Shown here piece after piece: positions 26,454 to 35,532 of a stretch of 63,277 nucleotides of DNA. Source of the stretch: Rhodovulum sp. MB263 (lineage in GTDB: Bacteria > Pseudomonadota > Alphaproteobacteria > Rhodobacterales > Rhodobacteraceae); NCBI RefSeq assembly GCF_002073975.1, contig NZ_CP020386.1:1-63277 (forward strand). Reading direction: 5' to 3'. Under the pieces are notes generated by a model. The model made no database searches, was not told the origin of the DNA, and saw nothing but the letters and a program-made list of their open reading frames with translations. The translations under genes were made by a program, and so were the position numbers. How positions within the stretch are numbered: the stretch's first letter is position 1; every line of letters starts with the position of its first letter.

Positions 26454-27416
26454 ATGACGCTGCCCGATTTCTTCATCATCGGTGCTGCCAAGGCCGGGAC
26501 GACCAGCATCTTCGCACTGCTCGAACAGCATCCCGACATCTTCATGCCGACCCCGAAAGAGCCCGAATTCTTTGCCCGGGACGATCTCTATTCAGCCGGG
26601 ATAGAGACCTATTCAGCGCTTTTTGCCGGTGCCGGGCCGGGCCAGCGCCGGGGCGAGGCCTCGACGCTTTATTCGCATGCGCCGCTCTTTCCCGACACCG
26701 CCGCGCGGATCGCCCGCCATGTGCCGGAGGCGCAGTTCATCTATGTCCTGCGCGAGCCGGTGGCGCGGGCCTATTCCTTCTATGTCCAGCTGGTGAAGAA
26801 CTACCAGAACGGCACCCGCGATTATGCTGTGCATCGCTCCTTCGAAGACTTCGTGCTGCCCGAGCGCCATGCCCTGGCAGCGCCCCGCGAGAAGGTGCTG
26901 GCGCCCTTCAACGCGCATTTCCCCGACACGCCCGAGCTTTGCCTCGCGGGCAGCGATTACCTCTTGCAGATCGAGACCTATCTGGCGCAATTCCCGCGCG
27001 AGCGCTTCCTGTTCCTGAGCTTCGAGGCCTTCCGCAACGACCCGCGCGCCACGCTGCGCCGGATCACCGGGTTTCTCGGGCTCGATCCGCTGCCCGAGGC
27101 GGCCTTCGGCGGCGGGGCTGCGGCGCGGAATGTTTCGCGCGCGCATTTCGATCAACTGGAGGCGGCGGCGGGGGCGCAGCGGCTGCGCGGCCGGGTCGGG
27201 CCGCTCTGGGCGTTGCGGCGGCTTCTGCCCGATCCGCTGCGGGCGGCGCTGCGCCGGCGGGTGCTGTCGGAGGGGGCGGGCAGGGCGCATGAGCCGCCGC
27301 CGATGGAGCCCGCGACGCGCCAGCTGCTGGCCGCGCGTTTCCATCCCCAGATCCCCCGGCTGGAAGAGCTGACCGGGCTGTCTCTGGCCTCCTGGCAGGC
27401 GGGGCGGCTATGCTGA
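26454..27416 (+). CDS. Sulfotransferase (polysaccharide modification)
   Basis: A 320-aa PAPS-dependent sulfotransferase. The 5'-phosphosulfate loop is FIIGAAKAGTTSIFALLEQH (about 6-25), with PTPKEPEFFARDD following as in glycan sulfotransferases, GEASTLYSHAP near 66, and the 3'-phosphate site FIYVLREPVARAYSFYVQ (about 95-112). The C-terminus contains LLAARFHPQIPRLEELTG, like the end of NodH/heparan-type enzymes. It lies between a GT2 and a GT4 gene. Second of four sulfotransferases. Confidence 0.9.
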   Translation: MTLPDFFIIGAAKAGTTSIFALLEQHPDIFMPTPKEPEFFARDDLYSAGIETYSALFAGAGPGQRRGEASTLYSHAPLFPDTAARIARHVPEAQFIYVLREPVARAYSFYVQLVKNYQNGTRDYAVHRSFEDFVLPERHALAAPREKVLAPFNAHFPDTPELCLAGSDYLLQIETYLAQFPRERFLFLSFEAFRNDPRATLRRITGFLGLDPLPEAAFGGGAAARNVSRAHFDQLEAAAGAQRLRGRVGPLWALRRLLPDPLRAALRRRVLSEGAGRAHEPPPMEPATRQLLAARFHPQIPRLEELTGLSLASWQAGRLC

Positions 27417-27468
27417 ACGAAGCGTGCCTTGCGGCCCCCGTTGGGCCTTTCATCCGGAGAGAGCGATC

Positions 27469-28767
27469 GTGACGACAACAGACAGGCCGCGTGTTCTGGT
27501 CCTCGCGGAAAGCTGCAATCCCGAATGGCCGTCGCTGCCGGTCGTCGGCTACAAATATGCCCGGGCACTGGCCCGGGTCGCCGATGTGACGCTGGCGACC
27601 CATATCCGCAACCGCGAGAATATCGAGGCGGCCGGCGATATGGGCTGCCCCGTGGTCTATATCGACAATGAATGGATCGCGGCCCGGATGTACCGGCTGG
27701 CCCGACTTTTGCGCGGCGGCAGCGAGGTCGCCTGGTCGACCAGCCAGATCATGGCCTATCCACCCTATATCGCCTTCGAATGGCAGGCCCTGCGCCGGTT
27801 CAGGGCGGATCTCGACGCAGGGCATTTCGACATCGTGCATCGGATCACGCCGATGTCGCCGACCCAGCCCTCCTATATCGCGGGCCGGATCCGGCAACCC
27901 TTCGTGCTTGGCCCGCTGAACGGCAATCTCGACTGGCCCGCGGCCTTTCGCGGCGAGCAGAAGCGCGAGCGCGAGCGCCTGCGGGGGCTGCGCGATCTTT
28001 ACCGTTTCCTGCCCTTCGCGCGCTCGACCTTCACCGGGGCGGCGGCGATCCTCGCGGCCTTCCCGCATACGATCGCCGATCTGCCGCAGCGGCTTTCGGA
28101 CCGGATCGTGAATTTCCCCGAGATCGGGTTCGATCCCGACATGTTCCACAGCCGGGGGCGGCGGCCTGTGCTGGCGGGCGAGGGGCACCGGCATTTTCTC
28201 TTTGCCGGGCGGCTCGTGCCCTACAAGGTGCCCGAGGTGGCGGTGCGGGCCTTCATCGGCTCCGAGCGGCTGAAACCGCATGTGCTTCATGTCCTGGGCG
28301 AGGGGCCCGAGCGGCCGCGGCTCGAGGCGATGGTGGCCGAGGCCGGCGCCGGGGAGCGGGTGATCTTCGAGGGCCGCCGGAGCCAGGCCGAGGTGGCCCA
28401 GGCGATGCGGCAGTCGGATGTCTTCGTCTTCCCCTCGATCCGCGAGCTGGGGGCGGGCGTCGTGATCGAGGCCATGGCCTCGGGCATGGTCTGCCTTGTC
28501 ACCGATTACGGCGCGCCCGGTCATCTTGCCGCCGGGGGGCGGGGCGTGCGGGTTGCGCTGCAGCCGCTGGAGGGGCTGGTGCGGGACTATCGTGCCGCGA
28601 TGGAGGCCTGTCTTGCGACGCCTGAGGTCCATGCCGAAATGGCGCACCGGGCCGAGGCCCATGCCGTGGCAGATTACACCTGGGCAGCCAAGGCCGGGCA
28701 TACCGCAGGGATCTACGCCGCCTTGCAGGATGGCCGGGGGCTCGGGGGGCTGCAGCCCTACGGATGA
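27469..28767 (+). CDS. Family 4 (group 1) glycosyltransferase
   Basis: A 432-aa retaining GT-B enzyme. The N-terminal domain opens with RVLVLAESCNPEWPSLPVVG and includes HFDIVHRITPMSPTQPSYI; the C-terminal nucleotide-sugar domain has HFLFAGRLVPYKVPEVAV (about 241-258), LHVLGEGPERPRLEAM, the helix FPSIRELGAGVVIEAMASGM (about 323-342, with the family's E-x7-E type acidic residues) and VTDYGAPGHLA. Starts with GTG at 27469 after CCGGAGAGAG. Its place next to the phosphomannomutase hints at a mannosyltransferase, but that is only context. Confidence 0.88.
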   Translation: MTTTDRPRVLVLAESCNPEWPSLPVVGYKYARALARVADVTLATHIRNRENIEAAGDMGCPVVYIDNEWIAARMYRLARLLRGGSEVAWSTSQIMAYPPYIAFEWQALRRFRADLDAGHFDIVHRITPMSPTQPSYIAGRIRQPFVLGPLNGNLDWPAAFRGEQKRERERLRGLRDLYRFLPFARSTFTGAAAILAAFPHTIADLPQRLSDRIVNFPEIGFDPDMFHSRGRRPVLAGEGHRHFLFAGRLVPYKVPEVAVRAFIGSERLKPHVLHVLGEGPERPRLEAMVAEAGAGERVIFEGRRSQAEVAQAMRQSDVFVFPSIRELGAGVVIEAMASGMVCLVTDYGAPGHLAAGGRGVRVALQPLEGLVRDYRAAMEACLATPEVHAEMAHRAEAHAVADYTWAAKAGHTAGIYAALQDGRGLGGLQPYG

Positions 28768-28827
28768 TCCGCAGCGCCGTCTTGCTGCGGACGGGGCAGG
28801 GGAAGGGGGCTGGGAGGGAAGGAAGAG

Positions 28828-30279
28828 ATGGCACCGAAATTCGGAACCAGCGGCCTGCGGGGGCTCGTCAGCGAGCTGACCCCCGATCTGGTGGGCGCCT
28901 ATGTCCGGGCCTTTCTCGCGGCCTGTCCTGCGGGGCCCCGGGTCCTTGTCGGACGCGATCTGCGTGCCTCATCGCCCCGGATCGCCGAAGACGTGATCGC
29001 CGCGATCCGTGCCGCCGGGGGCGAGGCGGTCGAGTGCGGCGCGCTGCCGACCCCGGCGCTGGCGCTGGCGGCGATGGGGCAGGGGGCGGCCGCGATCATG
29101 GTCACCGGCAGCCATATCCCGGCCGACCGCAACGGGCTGAAATTTTACCTGCCCTCGGGCGAGATCTCGAAGGCGGATGAGGCGGCCATCGGGGCGGCGC
29201 TGAACCGGCCCGGCTCCGTTTCCGCGACAGAACAGGGGGCGGGGCAGGGCCGCCGGACCGCCGCGCCGGAGGCCGGGGCGGCCTATGTCGCGCGCTATGT
29301 TCAGGCCTTCGGGGCGCGCGCGCTGGCAGGGCTCCGGGTCGGGGTCTATCAGCATTCCTCGGTCGCGCGCGAGACCATGGTCGGGATTCTCGGTGCGCTC
29401 GGGGCCGAGCCGGTGCCGCTGGCCGCTTCGGACAGTTTCGTGCCGGTCGATACCGAGGCCGTCGATGCCGGAACCCGGGCGATGCTGGCAGAATGGTGCG
29501 CGGGGCAGGGGCTCGATGCGCTGGTCTCGACCGATGGTGATGCCGACCGCCCGATGCTGACCGATGCTGCGGGCCGGATCGTGCCGGGCGATATCCTGGG
29601 GGCGCTCACCGCCCGGGCGCTGGGGGCAAAGGCGGTCTGCACCCCGGTCTCGTCGAACAGCCTGGTGACGCGCCTGCCCGAATTCGAGACGGTGCGGCTG
29701 ACCCGGATCGGCTCTCCCTTCGTGATCGCGGCGATGGAAGAGATCCTCGCCGCCGATCCGGGCGCCCGGGTGGTGGGCTTCGAGGCCAATGGCGGCTTTC
29801 TTCTGGGCTTTGCCGCCCGGGGCCCGGCCGGGCTGCTTGCCCCTCTGATGACGCGGGATGCGATGCTGCCGCTGGTGGCCGTCCTGACGGCGGCCCGTGC
29901 GGCGAGTGGTGCGGCGGGTGATGCGGCGGGCGGGGTCGCGGGGCTGGTCGCGGCGCTGCCCGCGCGGCACACCGCGGCCGACCGGTTGCAACAGGTGGCC
30001 CCCGAGGCGTCAGCGGCGCTGCTGGCCCGGCTCGACCGCTCGGCCGAGGCCCGGGCCGCCTTCTTCGCGCCGCTGGGCCGCGAGGCGGGCTGCGACCGCA
30101 CCGACGGGCTGCGCGTCAGCTTCGAGCGCGGCGAGATCCTGCATCTGCGCCCCTCGGGGAATGCCCCCGAATTCCGCGTCTATGCCGAGGCCGACAGCCC
30201 CGAGCGGGCTGCGGCGGTGCTGAAGCTGGGGCTCGGGCGGGTGGCGGCGGCGCTGGCAGAGCGCGGCGTGCAGGAGTGA
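28828..30279 (+). CDS. Phosphomannomutase/phosphoglucomutase
   Basis: A 483-aa alpha-D-phosphohexomutase that should interconvert mannose-6-P and mannose-1-P, feeding ManC. Markers in order: FGTSGLRG (5-12); the phosphoserine loop VTGSHIPADRNGLKFYLPSG (about 91-110, phosphoacceptor Ser about 94); metal loop STDGDADRPML (about 234-244); sugar loop GFEANGGF (about 317-324) in place of the usual GExSGH; phosphate loop LRPSGNAPEFRVYAE (about 440-454). GGGAAGGAAGAG precedes the ATG. TGSHIP and GFEANGG are features of the CpsG-like subgroup, so mannose preference is likely but not certain. Confidence 0.93.
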   Translation: MAPKFGTSGLRGLVSELTPDLVGAYVRAFLAACPAGPRVLVGRDLRASSPRIAEDVIAAIRAAGGEAVECGALPTPALALAAMGQGAAAIMVTGSHIPADRNGLKFYLPSGEISKADEAAIGAALNRPGSVSATEQGAGQGRRTAAPEAGAAYVARYVQAFGARALAGLRVGVYQHSSVARETMVGILGALGAEPVPLAASDSFVPVDTEAVDAGTRAMLAEWCAGQGLDALVSTDGDADRPMLTDAAGRIVPGDILGALTARALGAKAVCTPVSSNSLVTRLPEFETVRLTRIGSPFVIAAMEEILAADPGARVVGFEANGGFLLGFAARGPAGLLAPLMTRDAMLPLVAVLTAARAASGAAGDAAGGVAGLVAALPARHTAADRLQQVAPEASAALLARLDRSAEARAAFFAPLGREAGCDRTDGLRVSFERGEILHLRPSGNAPEFRVYAEADSPERAAAVLKLGLGRVAAALAERGVQE

Positions 30280-30286
30280 GGATGAT

Positions 30287-31450
30287 ATGCCCAGCCTTCT
30301 GGTGATCTCTTCGGCGCCGGCCGCGCTGCTGGACGGCAAGCCGTTTCTCGACCGGAAATTCGTCGAGGGCATGCGCTTTTACGCCGATCTCTGGGACGGT
30401 CCGGTCAGCTGCCTGCTGCGGGTCCGGGCCGAGAGCTTTCCGTTCGGGCGCGTCTACGAGCCCGGAGAGCTGCCATTCGGCATCCGCTTCCTGCCTTCCG
30501 GCCGGAAACCCGGCGCCGAGGATGTGGCGGGGCAGGATGTCGTGCTGTGCAGCGGGGACAATCACGACTATCTGCATCTGGCCGGGCTCTGCCGCCGCAG
30601 CGGACAGAAGCTGGCCTTCATCATCGAATATATCCCGGAAACCAGACGTCAGATCCTCTTTCTCGACCGGTCCCGAAGCTTGCCGGGGAAGATCCGCTCG
30701 CTGATCTGGAATGTCGGGCAGGAAATCCGGCGCCGCCGGGCCTTCGGGCTGGCCGATGGGCTTCAGGCCAATGGCTATCCCGCCTTCGATGCCTATGCCG
30801 GGGTGAATGCGAATGCCATCATGTATCTCGACAACCGGATGGGCTCGGATCTGCTGGCGAGCCGAGACGAGATGGCGGCCCGGCGCCGCCGGATATGCGG
30901 GGGGGCGCCGCTGAGGCTGGTCCATTCGGGGCGGCTGGAGCGGATGAAGGGATCGCAGGACCTCATTCCCGTCGCTGCAGGGCTGGTTGCCCGGGGCATC
31001 GATTTCGAGCTCGATATCTTCGGCAGCGGCAGCCTCGAGGCCGAGCTTCGCCGCGATATTGCCGCGCAGGGGCTGAACGGCCGGGTCCGGCTCAATGGTG
31101 CTGTCGATTTCGAGACCGAGCTGGTGCCTTTCGCCCGGCAGCATGCCGATCTCTATCTGAGCTGCCACCGGCAGTCGGACCCGTCCTGCACCTATCTCGA
31201 AAGCATGGGATGCGGCCTGGCCGTGGTGGGATATGCGAACCGCATGTGGACGGCGCTGTGCCGGGCATCGGAGGCTGGATGGGCCGTGCCGCTGGGCCGG
31301 GTCGAGGCTCTGTCCGACGCCCTTGCCGAGGCGGCCTCCGACCGTCCCCGGCTGGCGGCCTGCTGCGATGCCGCGCGGGCTTTCGCCGGCGGCCATGCCT
31401 TCGAGCAGGAATTCGGGCGTCGCATCGGGCATCTGAGGCGTCTGGCATAG
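30287..31450 (+). CDS. Family 4 glycosyltransferase
   Basis: A 387-aa GT-B enzyme. The C-terminal domain is clear: LRLVHSGRLERMKGSQDLIP (about 207-226), ELDIFGSGSLEAELRRDIA, RVRLNGAVDF and DLYLSCHRQSDPSCTYLESM (about 287-306), where the final Glu fits the family's donor-binding acid. The N-terminal half is less typical, beginning LLVISSAPAALLDGKPFLDR. It follows the mutase gene by 7 bp and is followed by the pyruvyltransferase. Specificity unknown. Confidence 0.85.
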   Translation: MPSLLVISSAPAALLDGKPFLDRKFVEGMRFYADLWDGPVSCLLRVRAESFPFGRVYEPGELPFGIRFLPSGRKPGAEDVAGQDVVLCSGDNHDYLHLAGLCRRSGQKLAFIIEYIPETRRQILFLDRSRSLPGKIRSLIWNVGQEIRRRRAFGLADGLQANGYPAFDAYAGVNANAIMYLDNRMGSDLLASRDEMAARRRRICGGAPLRLVHSGRLERMKGSQDLIPVAAGLVARGIDFELDIFGSGSLEAELRRDIAAQGLNGRVRLNGAVDFETELVPFARQHADLYLSCHRQSDPSCTYLESMGCGLAVVGYANRMWTALCRASEAGWAVPLGRVEALSDALAEAASDRPRLAACCDAARAFAGGHAFEQEFGRRIGHLRRLA

Positions 31451-31515
31451 GGGGCGGGGTGCGCCTCTGGCCCCGGTCGGGATCGCAACGGGACATACAG
31501 CGCAGGGAGACGCGC

Positions 31516-32571
31516 ATGGGCAAGACAGGTAAGGCTGCGGATCTGCTGAATTTCCTTGCGAACCCGCGCAAGGATATCGAGATCTTCGGCATGTTCGGCC
31601 CGGGAAATCTGGGCGATGAGGCGATGCTGGTCGCGGCTCTGGACAGCCTTCCCCGTACGAGATGCACGCCCTGGCAGAGCTATCCAAACCGGCCGCTCCT
31701 GAACCGGCTGATCCGCAATCGCCGTCACCGCGACCTTCTGGTCGGGGGCGGGACGCTGATACATGGCGGCCGGACGGGATGGCTGGATTATGTCGAGATG
31801 CGGTCCCGACAGGGGGCCCGGGTTTCCTTTTTCGGAACCGGCATGGCCTTTACCGATGCGCAGATCGCCGGCGAATCCGAGGCTTTCCGGCGCTGGCGCG
31901 CGGTTCTCGAGCGGTCGCAGGAGGTTCATCTGCGCGGGCCGCAATCGGTGGCGCTCTGCCGGCATATGGGCGTGCAGGCCGATATCTTCGGAGATTTCGC
32001 CTTTCTGCTGCATCGCCCGGATATTCCGCTCCGGGATCATGGCGCGAGGCGCGACGCCATCGGGCTGAATGTCGGCAATTGCCTCGGCGATCAGGCGGCC
32101 TATGAGGAGGCCTGCATCGCCCTTGTCCGGCATCTGCAGTCACGGCACAGGCTGGTGTTTTACGTCGTGGTCGACACCGATATGGCGGCGACCCGGCGTG
32201 TCATCGAGCGCGCGGCGCTTCCCGAGGCGGGCTTCAGCATCGAGCGGCATTATGTCGATCCCTACGGTTTCATGCACTCGGTCAGAAACCTGCGGGCCTT
32301 CATCGGCCTGAAGCTGCACGCGGCCGGGCTGGCGATGATCGCCGGGGTTCCGGCCCTCATGATCGCGTATCAACCCAAGAGCCGGGATTTCATGGCGCCT
32401 TTGGGAAAGACGGATCATCTTCTGATCGACTTGCCCGTCGAGGCCGGAGAGCTTCTTTCCAGAGCGACGGATCTCCTGGACCGTCCCGAGGATTTCCTGG
32501 TCGAGGACCGCATTGCCTCGATTGCCGCGGCGCAGCGCGAAAAGCTGGAAGCGGTCTATATGGCCGGTTGA
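31516..32571 (+). CDS. Polysaccharide pyruvyl transferase
   Basis: A 351-aa member of the PS_pyruv_trans family (CsaB/ExoV/WcaK-like), which adds a pyruvate ketal to a sugar using phosphoenolpyruvate. Diagnostic parts: FGMFGPGNLGDEAMLVA (about 24-40), LLVGGGTLIHGGRTG (about 75-89), VHLRGPQSVALCRHMGV, and IGLKLHAAGLAMIAGVPALM (about 263-282) with the conserved KxHAA. AGGGAG lies about 6 bp before the ATG. Pyruvyl groups would add negative charge to the polymer. It is the last gene of the 25454-32571 run. Confidence 0.92.
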   Translation: MGKTGKAADLLNFLANPRKDIEIFGMFGPGNLGDEAMLVAALDSLPRTRCTPWQSYPNRPLLNRLIRNRRHRDLLVGGGTLIHGGRTGWLDYVEMRSRQGARVSFFGTGMAFTDAQIAGESEAFRRWRAVLERSQEVHLRGPQSVALCRHMGVQADIFGDFAFLLHRPDIPLRDHGARRDAIGLNVGNCLGDQAAYEEACIALVRHLQSRHRLVFYVVVDTDMAATRRVIERAALPEAGFSIERHYVDPYGFMHSVRNLRAFIGLKLHAAGLAMIAGVPALMIAYQPKSRDFMAPLGKTDHLLIDLPVEAGELLSRATDLLDRPEDFLVEDRIASIAAAQREKLEAVYMAG

Positions 32572-32792
32572 GGCGTGCCCTGTCCGGCCTTTGCTGGTGC
32601 AAGGATCTCAGCCCGGAATACGGAGGCGGGGCCTTGATCCTGCAGAGGAATTCATCGCCTGTAATATACATTATGTTGTATCGTGGCGATGATTGCAGAC
32701 GGGGCGGTGCGCCTCCGTCCGCATTCGCGATGCTGAACGCCCCCGATCAGGCCGTCCGATGAGAGGCCCGGCCGCCATGTCTTCGGGCTTCT
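32572..32792. other. Convergent intergenic region, 221 bp
   Basis: This lies between the convergent pyruvyltransferase and rhomboid genes. A short AT-rich island, gtaatatacattatgttgta (32661-32680), stands out from the GC-rich flanks. No U-tracted hairpin and no credible gene found. Confidence 0.3.
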
Positions 32793-33428
32793 TCAGGCCT
32801 CTTCGGGGCCGAGCGCCCGGCGGTCGAGGGCCAGCGCAGAGAGGGCGCCGGTCAGAAAGCCGCCCAGATGGGTCTGCCAGGCCAGCATGCCGTCCATTGC
32901 CCACCACAGCACCACGTTCAGCCCCAACAGCAGCAGCACCGCCCGGATCACCGGCCAGAGTGTCTCGCGATAGGTGACGCGGTCGAGCGAGGCCCAGGCG
33001 ATCAGCCCGCCCGCCAGTCCGAACAAGGCCCCCGAGGCCCCCACCATCGGCCGCAGGTCGGGGGCCAGCAGCGCGAAGCCCGCCGCGCCCCCGAGGATCG
33101 AGGCCACGTAAAGCAGCGCGAAGCGCCAGGCCCCGACCCGGTCGATCACCGCGCTTCCCAGCGACCAGAGCGTGACCATGTTCACGCCAAGATGGGCCGG
33201 GCCGCCATGCAGGATGCTGTAGGTGACGAACATCGCCCAGGGCTGGGCGGGATAGTTCGGTTTCCAGTTGCCCAGAAGCCCCGGCCAGAACCCGCCATAA
33301 TCATAGGCCAGCGCCCGCAGCCGGGGCGCCAGCAGCCCGGCATCGGACAGCGACAGTGTCAGCTCGAGCAGGGTGCAAAGGGCGATCAGCCCGACCAGGA
33401 CCGTCCGGCCGCGCCTCAGAACCGCCAT
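32793..33428 (-). CDS. Rhomboid family intramembrane serine protease
   Basis: A 211-aa protein with six membrane helices and the rhomboid catalytic pattern: HGGPAHLGVNM (H79 and N83, oxyanion region), GASGALFG (nucleophile S132, GxSG) and THLGGFLTGAL (H187). Rhomboids cut transmembrane segments in the membrane plane; some relatives (rhombosortases) handle C-terminal sorting tails. It overlaps the 3' end of the EpsL-like gene by 13 bp and ends the minus-strand export run, so it is probably co-expressed with the export machinery. No GlyGly-CTERM substrate was noticed, so ordinary rhomboid activity is the safer call. Confidence 0.92.
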   Translation of the reverse strand: MAVLRRGRTVLVGLIALCTLLELTLSLSDAGLLAPRLRALAYDYGGFWPGLLGNWKPNYPAQPWAMFVTYSILHGGPAHLGVNMVTLWSLGSAVIDRVGAWRFALLYVASILGGAAGFALLAPDLRPMVGASGALFGLAGGLIAWASLDRVTYRETLWPVIRAVLLLLGLNVVLWWAMDGMLAWQTHLGGFLTGALSALALDRRALGPEEA

Positions 33429-34750
33429 TGGGCGGCCTTCTCCAGTCCGATGAAGACCTTGCTGGAATGGTCGCGGTCGTCGTCCGACTTGTCCGAGATG
33501 CTGTGGCTGTAGCCGCCGACCAGGTTCCAGTCCTCGGCCAGCGCGTGGCGGTAGACCAGGTCGAGCTGCAATTTGCGGCTGTCGGTACGGGAGTCGTCGA
33601 CGAAATCGGTGTCGCGCAGGATCACCCCGGCCTGCAGGCTGGAGAGCGGCGTCAGTTCCTGGCGGTAGGTGACGCGGAAATCCGAGTTCAGCGCCTCTTC
33701 GCCATCGGAATCGGTCGAGAAGGCCTGATCGAGCTTCATGCCGAAGGTCCCGCGCTTCAGGCTCCGGTCATAGGAGAAGCTGAGAAGCGGACGCAGGTCA
33801 TCGTCTGCGGAGGTGCTGATCCCGATCCCGGCCCGGAGCGCGCTGCCCGGAAACTCGAAGCTGCGGTCGAGGCGGGCGGTGGTGCGCCGGCCGGCCTCGT
33901 CGATATCCGAACCGAGGCTGCCCGACAGATCGCCATTCGGGCGCAGCTCGGTAAAGGACAGGGTATAGGCCAGCCCCTTCTGGACGTCTTCCGGACGCCC
34001 GGGCACGGATTTGGTCACCCGGCTGTAACCGAGATAGGCATTGGTGCTGAGCGTCTTGGTGACGCCGAAATCGAGCGTTCCGCCGATCGAAGCCGAGCTG
34101 GTATCCTGCCCCGGATCGTCGCGGTCGGTCTCGCTGACCGAGCTGCGCAGCCCGGTCGAGATCCGCGGATCGAGATCGAAGCGCAGCGCCAGCGTCGCAT
34201 TGACGCTTTCCTCGTCGAGCAGGTCGGGATCGGAGGTCTCGGAATAGGTCTTGGCGGAATAGCCCAGATCGACGGTGGCGCCGAACGGGGCGTCGCGGCC
34301 GAGCTCGAGCGAGAGATTGCCGGAATAGCGCTTGAGCAGCCCCTCATCCAGCCGCAGCACGCCATCGGCGAGATCGTCATCCTCCGACAGCGAGTCGACA
34401 TCGCTCTGGCGATAGCTGAAATCGGCGGCCAGCGCGCTCGACAGGCTTTCGCGGCCATAGGACAGGATCAGCCGCGGGTCCTTCTGTTGCAGGGCGCTGC
34501 CGTCGAAATCCTGTTCCAGCCCGCTATCCGCGCTGAACAGGAAGGATTCGGTGCGGGTCCGGCTCGACAGGGTCGCCCCGAGCCCCGTGGTCGTGCTGAG
34601 GGTGCCGTCTTCCTGGGTCAGGCGCTGCGAGAAGCGCAGTTTGGCCTCGAGCCCGCCCGGCTCCTGCGCGGCGGCGGGAGGAACGCAGATCAGGACCAGA
34701 CCCGCTGCCGCGAGCCCGCCCGTCAGCCGGTATGTCCTGCGCCGCCTCAC
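33416..34750 (-). CDS. EpsL-like outer-membrane beta-barrel protein of the EPS/exosortase system
   Basis: A 444-aa protein with a Sec signal peptide (MRRRRTYRL..., cleavage near PPAAA-28). The mature part is a long run of alternating polar/hydrophobic beta strands (for example LSLELGRDAPFGATVDLGYS, TDFVDDSRTDSRKLQLDLVY) and ends in Phe, as outer-membrane barrels do. Proteins of this kind are found in exosortase/EPS clusters as EpsL/PEP-CTERM-system barrels and may form the outer-membrane pore for the polysaccharide. The Wza-like gene lies 4 bp upstream and the rhomboid overlaps downstream. Confidence 0.82.
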   Translation of the reverse strand: MRRRRTYRLTGGLAAAGLVLICVPPAAAQEPGGLEAKLRFSQRLTQEDGTLSTTTGLGATLSSRTRTESFLFSADSGLEQDFDGSALQQKDPRLILSYGRESLSSALAADFSYRQSDVDSLSEDDDLADGVLRLDEGLLKRYSGNLSLELGRDAPFGATVDLGYSAKTYSETSDPDLLDEESVNATLALRFDLDPRISTGLRSSVSETDRDDPGQDTSSASIGGTLDFGVTKTLSTNAYLGYSRVTKSVPGRPEDVQKGLAYTLSFTELRPNGDLSGSLGSDIDEAGRRTTARLDRSFEFPGSALRAGIGISTSADDDLRPLLSFSYDRSLKRGTFGMKLDQAFSTDSDGEEALNSDFRVTYRQELTPLSSLQAGVILRDTDFVDDSRTDSRKLQLDLVYRHALAEDWNLVGGYSHSISDKSDDDRDHSSKVFIGLEKAAQWRF

Positions 34751-34754
34751 CGGA

Positions 34755-35363
34755 TCACTCGAACAGGCGCCGCTCCGGAACCAGGATCACGTCCCCGTCC
34801 AGAAGCCGGATGTCCTTGGCCAGAACGGCGCCCCGGCTGAGGGACTTGTAATCGATCTGATAGACCTTCTGCACATTGGTCCGGGGATCGGTCCGGCGCA
34901 GCTGGATCCGCTTGGTCGCGGCGAAGCGGGTCAGCCCGCCGCTCTGGGCCAGGCCCTGCAGGAAGGTGGTCCCTTTCGCCACCTGGACCAGGCCGGGCGC
35001 GTTCACCTCGCCGAGGAAGAACACGTCGATCGCATCTGTCGCCGCCCCGTCATAGGGCGAGCCCAGGCCGGGCTGGACCGAGACGAAGACATTCGGGGAC
35101 ACCGCGAAATTCGAGGCAATGGCCTGGGTGACCGCGGTCTGGATCTGGCCCACGGTGCGCCCTGCCGCCGGGATCGTGCCGGCGAAGGGGAAGCTGAACC
35201 GGCCATCTGGCAGCACGACCGCCGTCCGGTTGAGCGTGGTGTCTTCGAGCACCTCGATGGCCAAGGTGTCGCCGGGGCGGACCCGGTATTCCTGCTGTGC
35301 CGTCGCGGCGGTTGCCGCCAGGATCAGCACGATGCCGGAAAGGAACCGTTTCAGATACAGCAT
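34755..35363 (-). CDS. Polysaccharide export protein (Wza/GumB-like), short
   Basis: A 202-aa periplasmic/outer-membrane export protein. Signal peptide at residues 1-22 (MLYLKRFLSGIVLILAATAA). The poly_export domain starts at YRVRPGDTLAIEVLEDTTLN (26-45) with VVLPDGRFSFPFAGTIPAAG; one SLBB-like repeat includes FFLGEVNAPGLVQVAKGTTF; it ends RLLDGDVILVPERRLFE. Unlike Wza there is no Cys after the signal peptide (ATAQQ), so it is not a lipoprotein, and it is about half Wza length with no C-terminal membrane helix. It probably works with the barrel encoded next to it. GGAAG precedes ATG 35363. Confidence 0.9.
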   Translation of the reverse strand: MLYLKRFLSGIVLILAATAATAQQEYRVRPGDTLAIEVLEDTTLNRTAVVLPDGRFSFPFAGTIPAAGRTVGQIQTAVTQAIASNFAVSPNVFVSVQPGLGSPYDGAATDAIDVFFLGEVNAPGLVQVAKGTTFLQGLAQSGGLTRFAATKRIQLRRTDPRTNVQKVYQIDYKSLSRGAVLAKDIRLLDGDVILVPERRLFE

Positions 35364-35532
35364 GATCTTCCGCTTTCCTGCCTGTTTTGCGGTTAGTGTT
35401 GTCGGCAAAGCAGGCCCGGGAAAAGTACAGATTGCCGATCCGTGCCGAGATGTCGGGCGATTGACGTGCCGGTGACACACTCGGAAGGGCGTCCGGTCCG
35501 GGGCGCGTGCTCCCGGCCGGGCGGCCAGAGGT

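Noticed and set aside
32572-32792. Small gene at 32568-32762
   Set aside because: No ribosome-binding site, overlaps the end of the pyruvyltransferase gene, and has shadow-like composition. Only the AT-rich island is noted.
32793-33428. Calling the rhomboid a rhombosortase
   Set aside because: I noticed no GlyGly-CTERM substrate, and the catalytic blocks fit ordinary rhomboids equally well.
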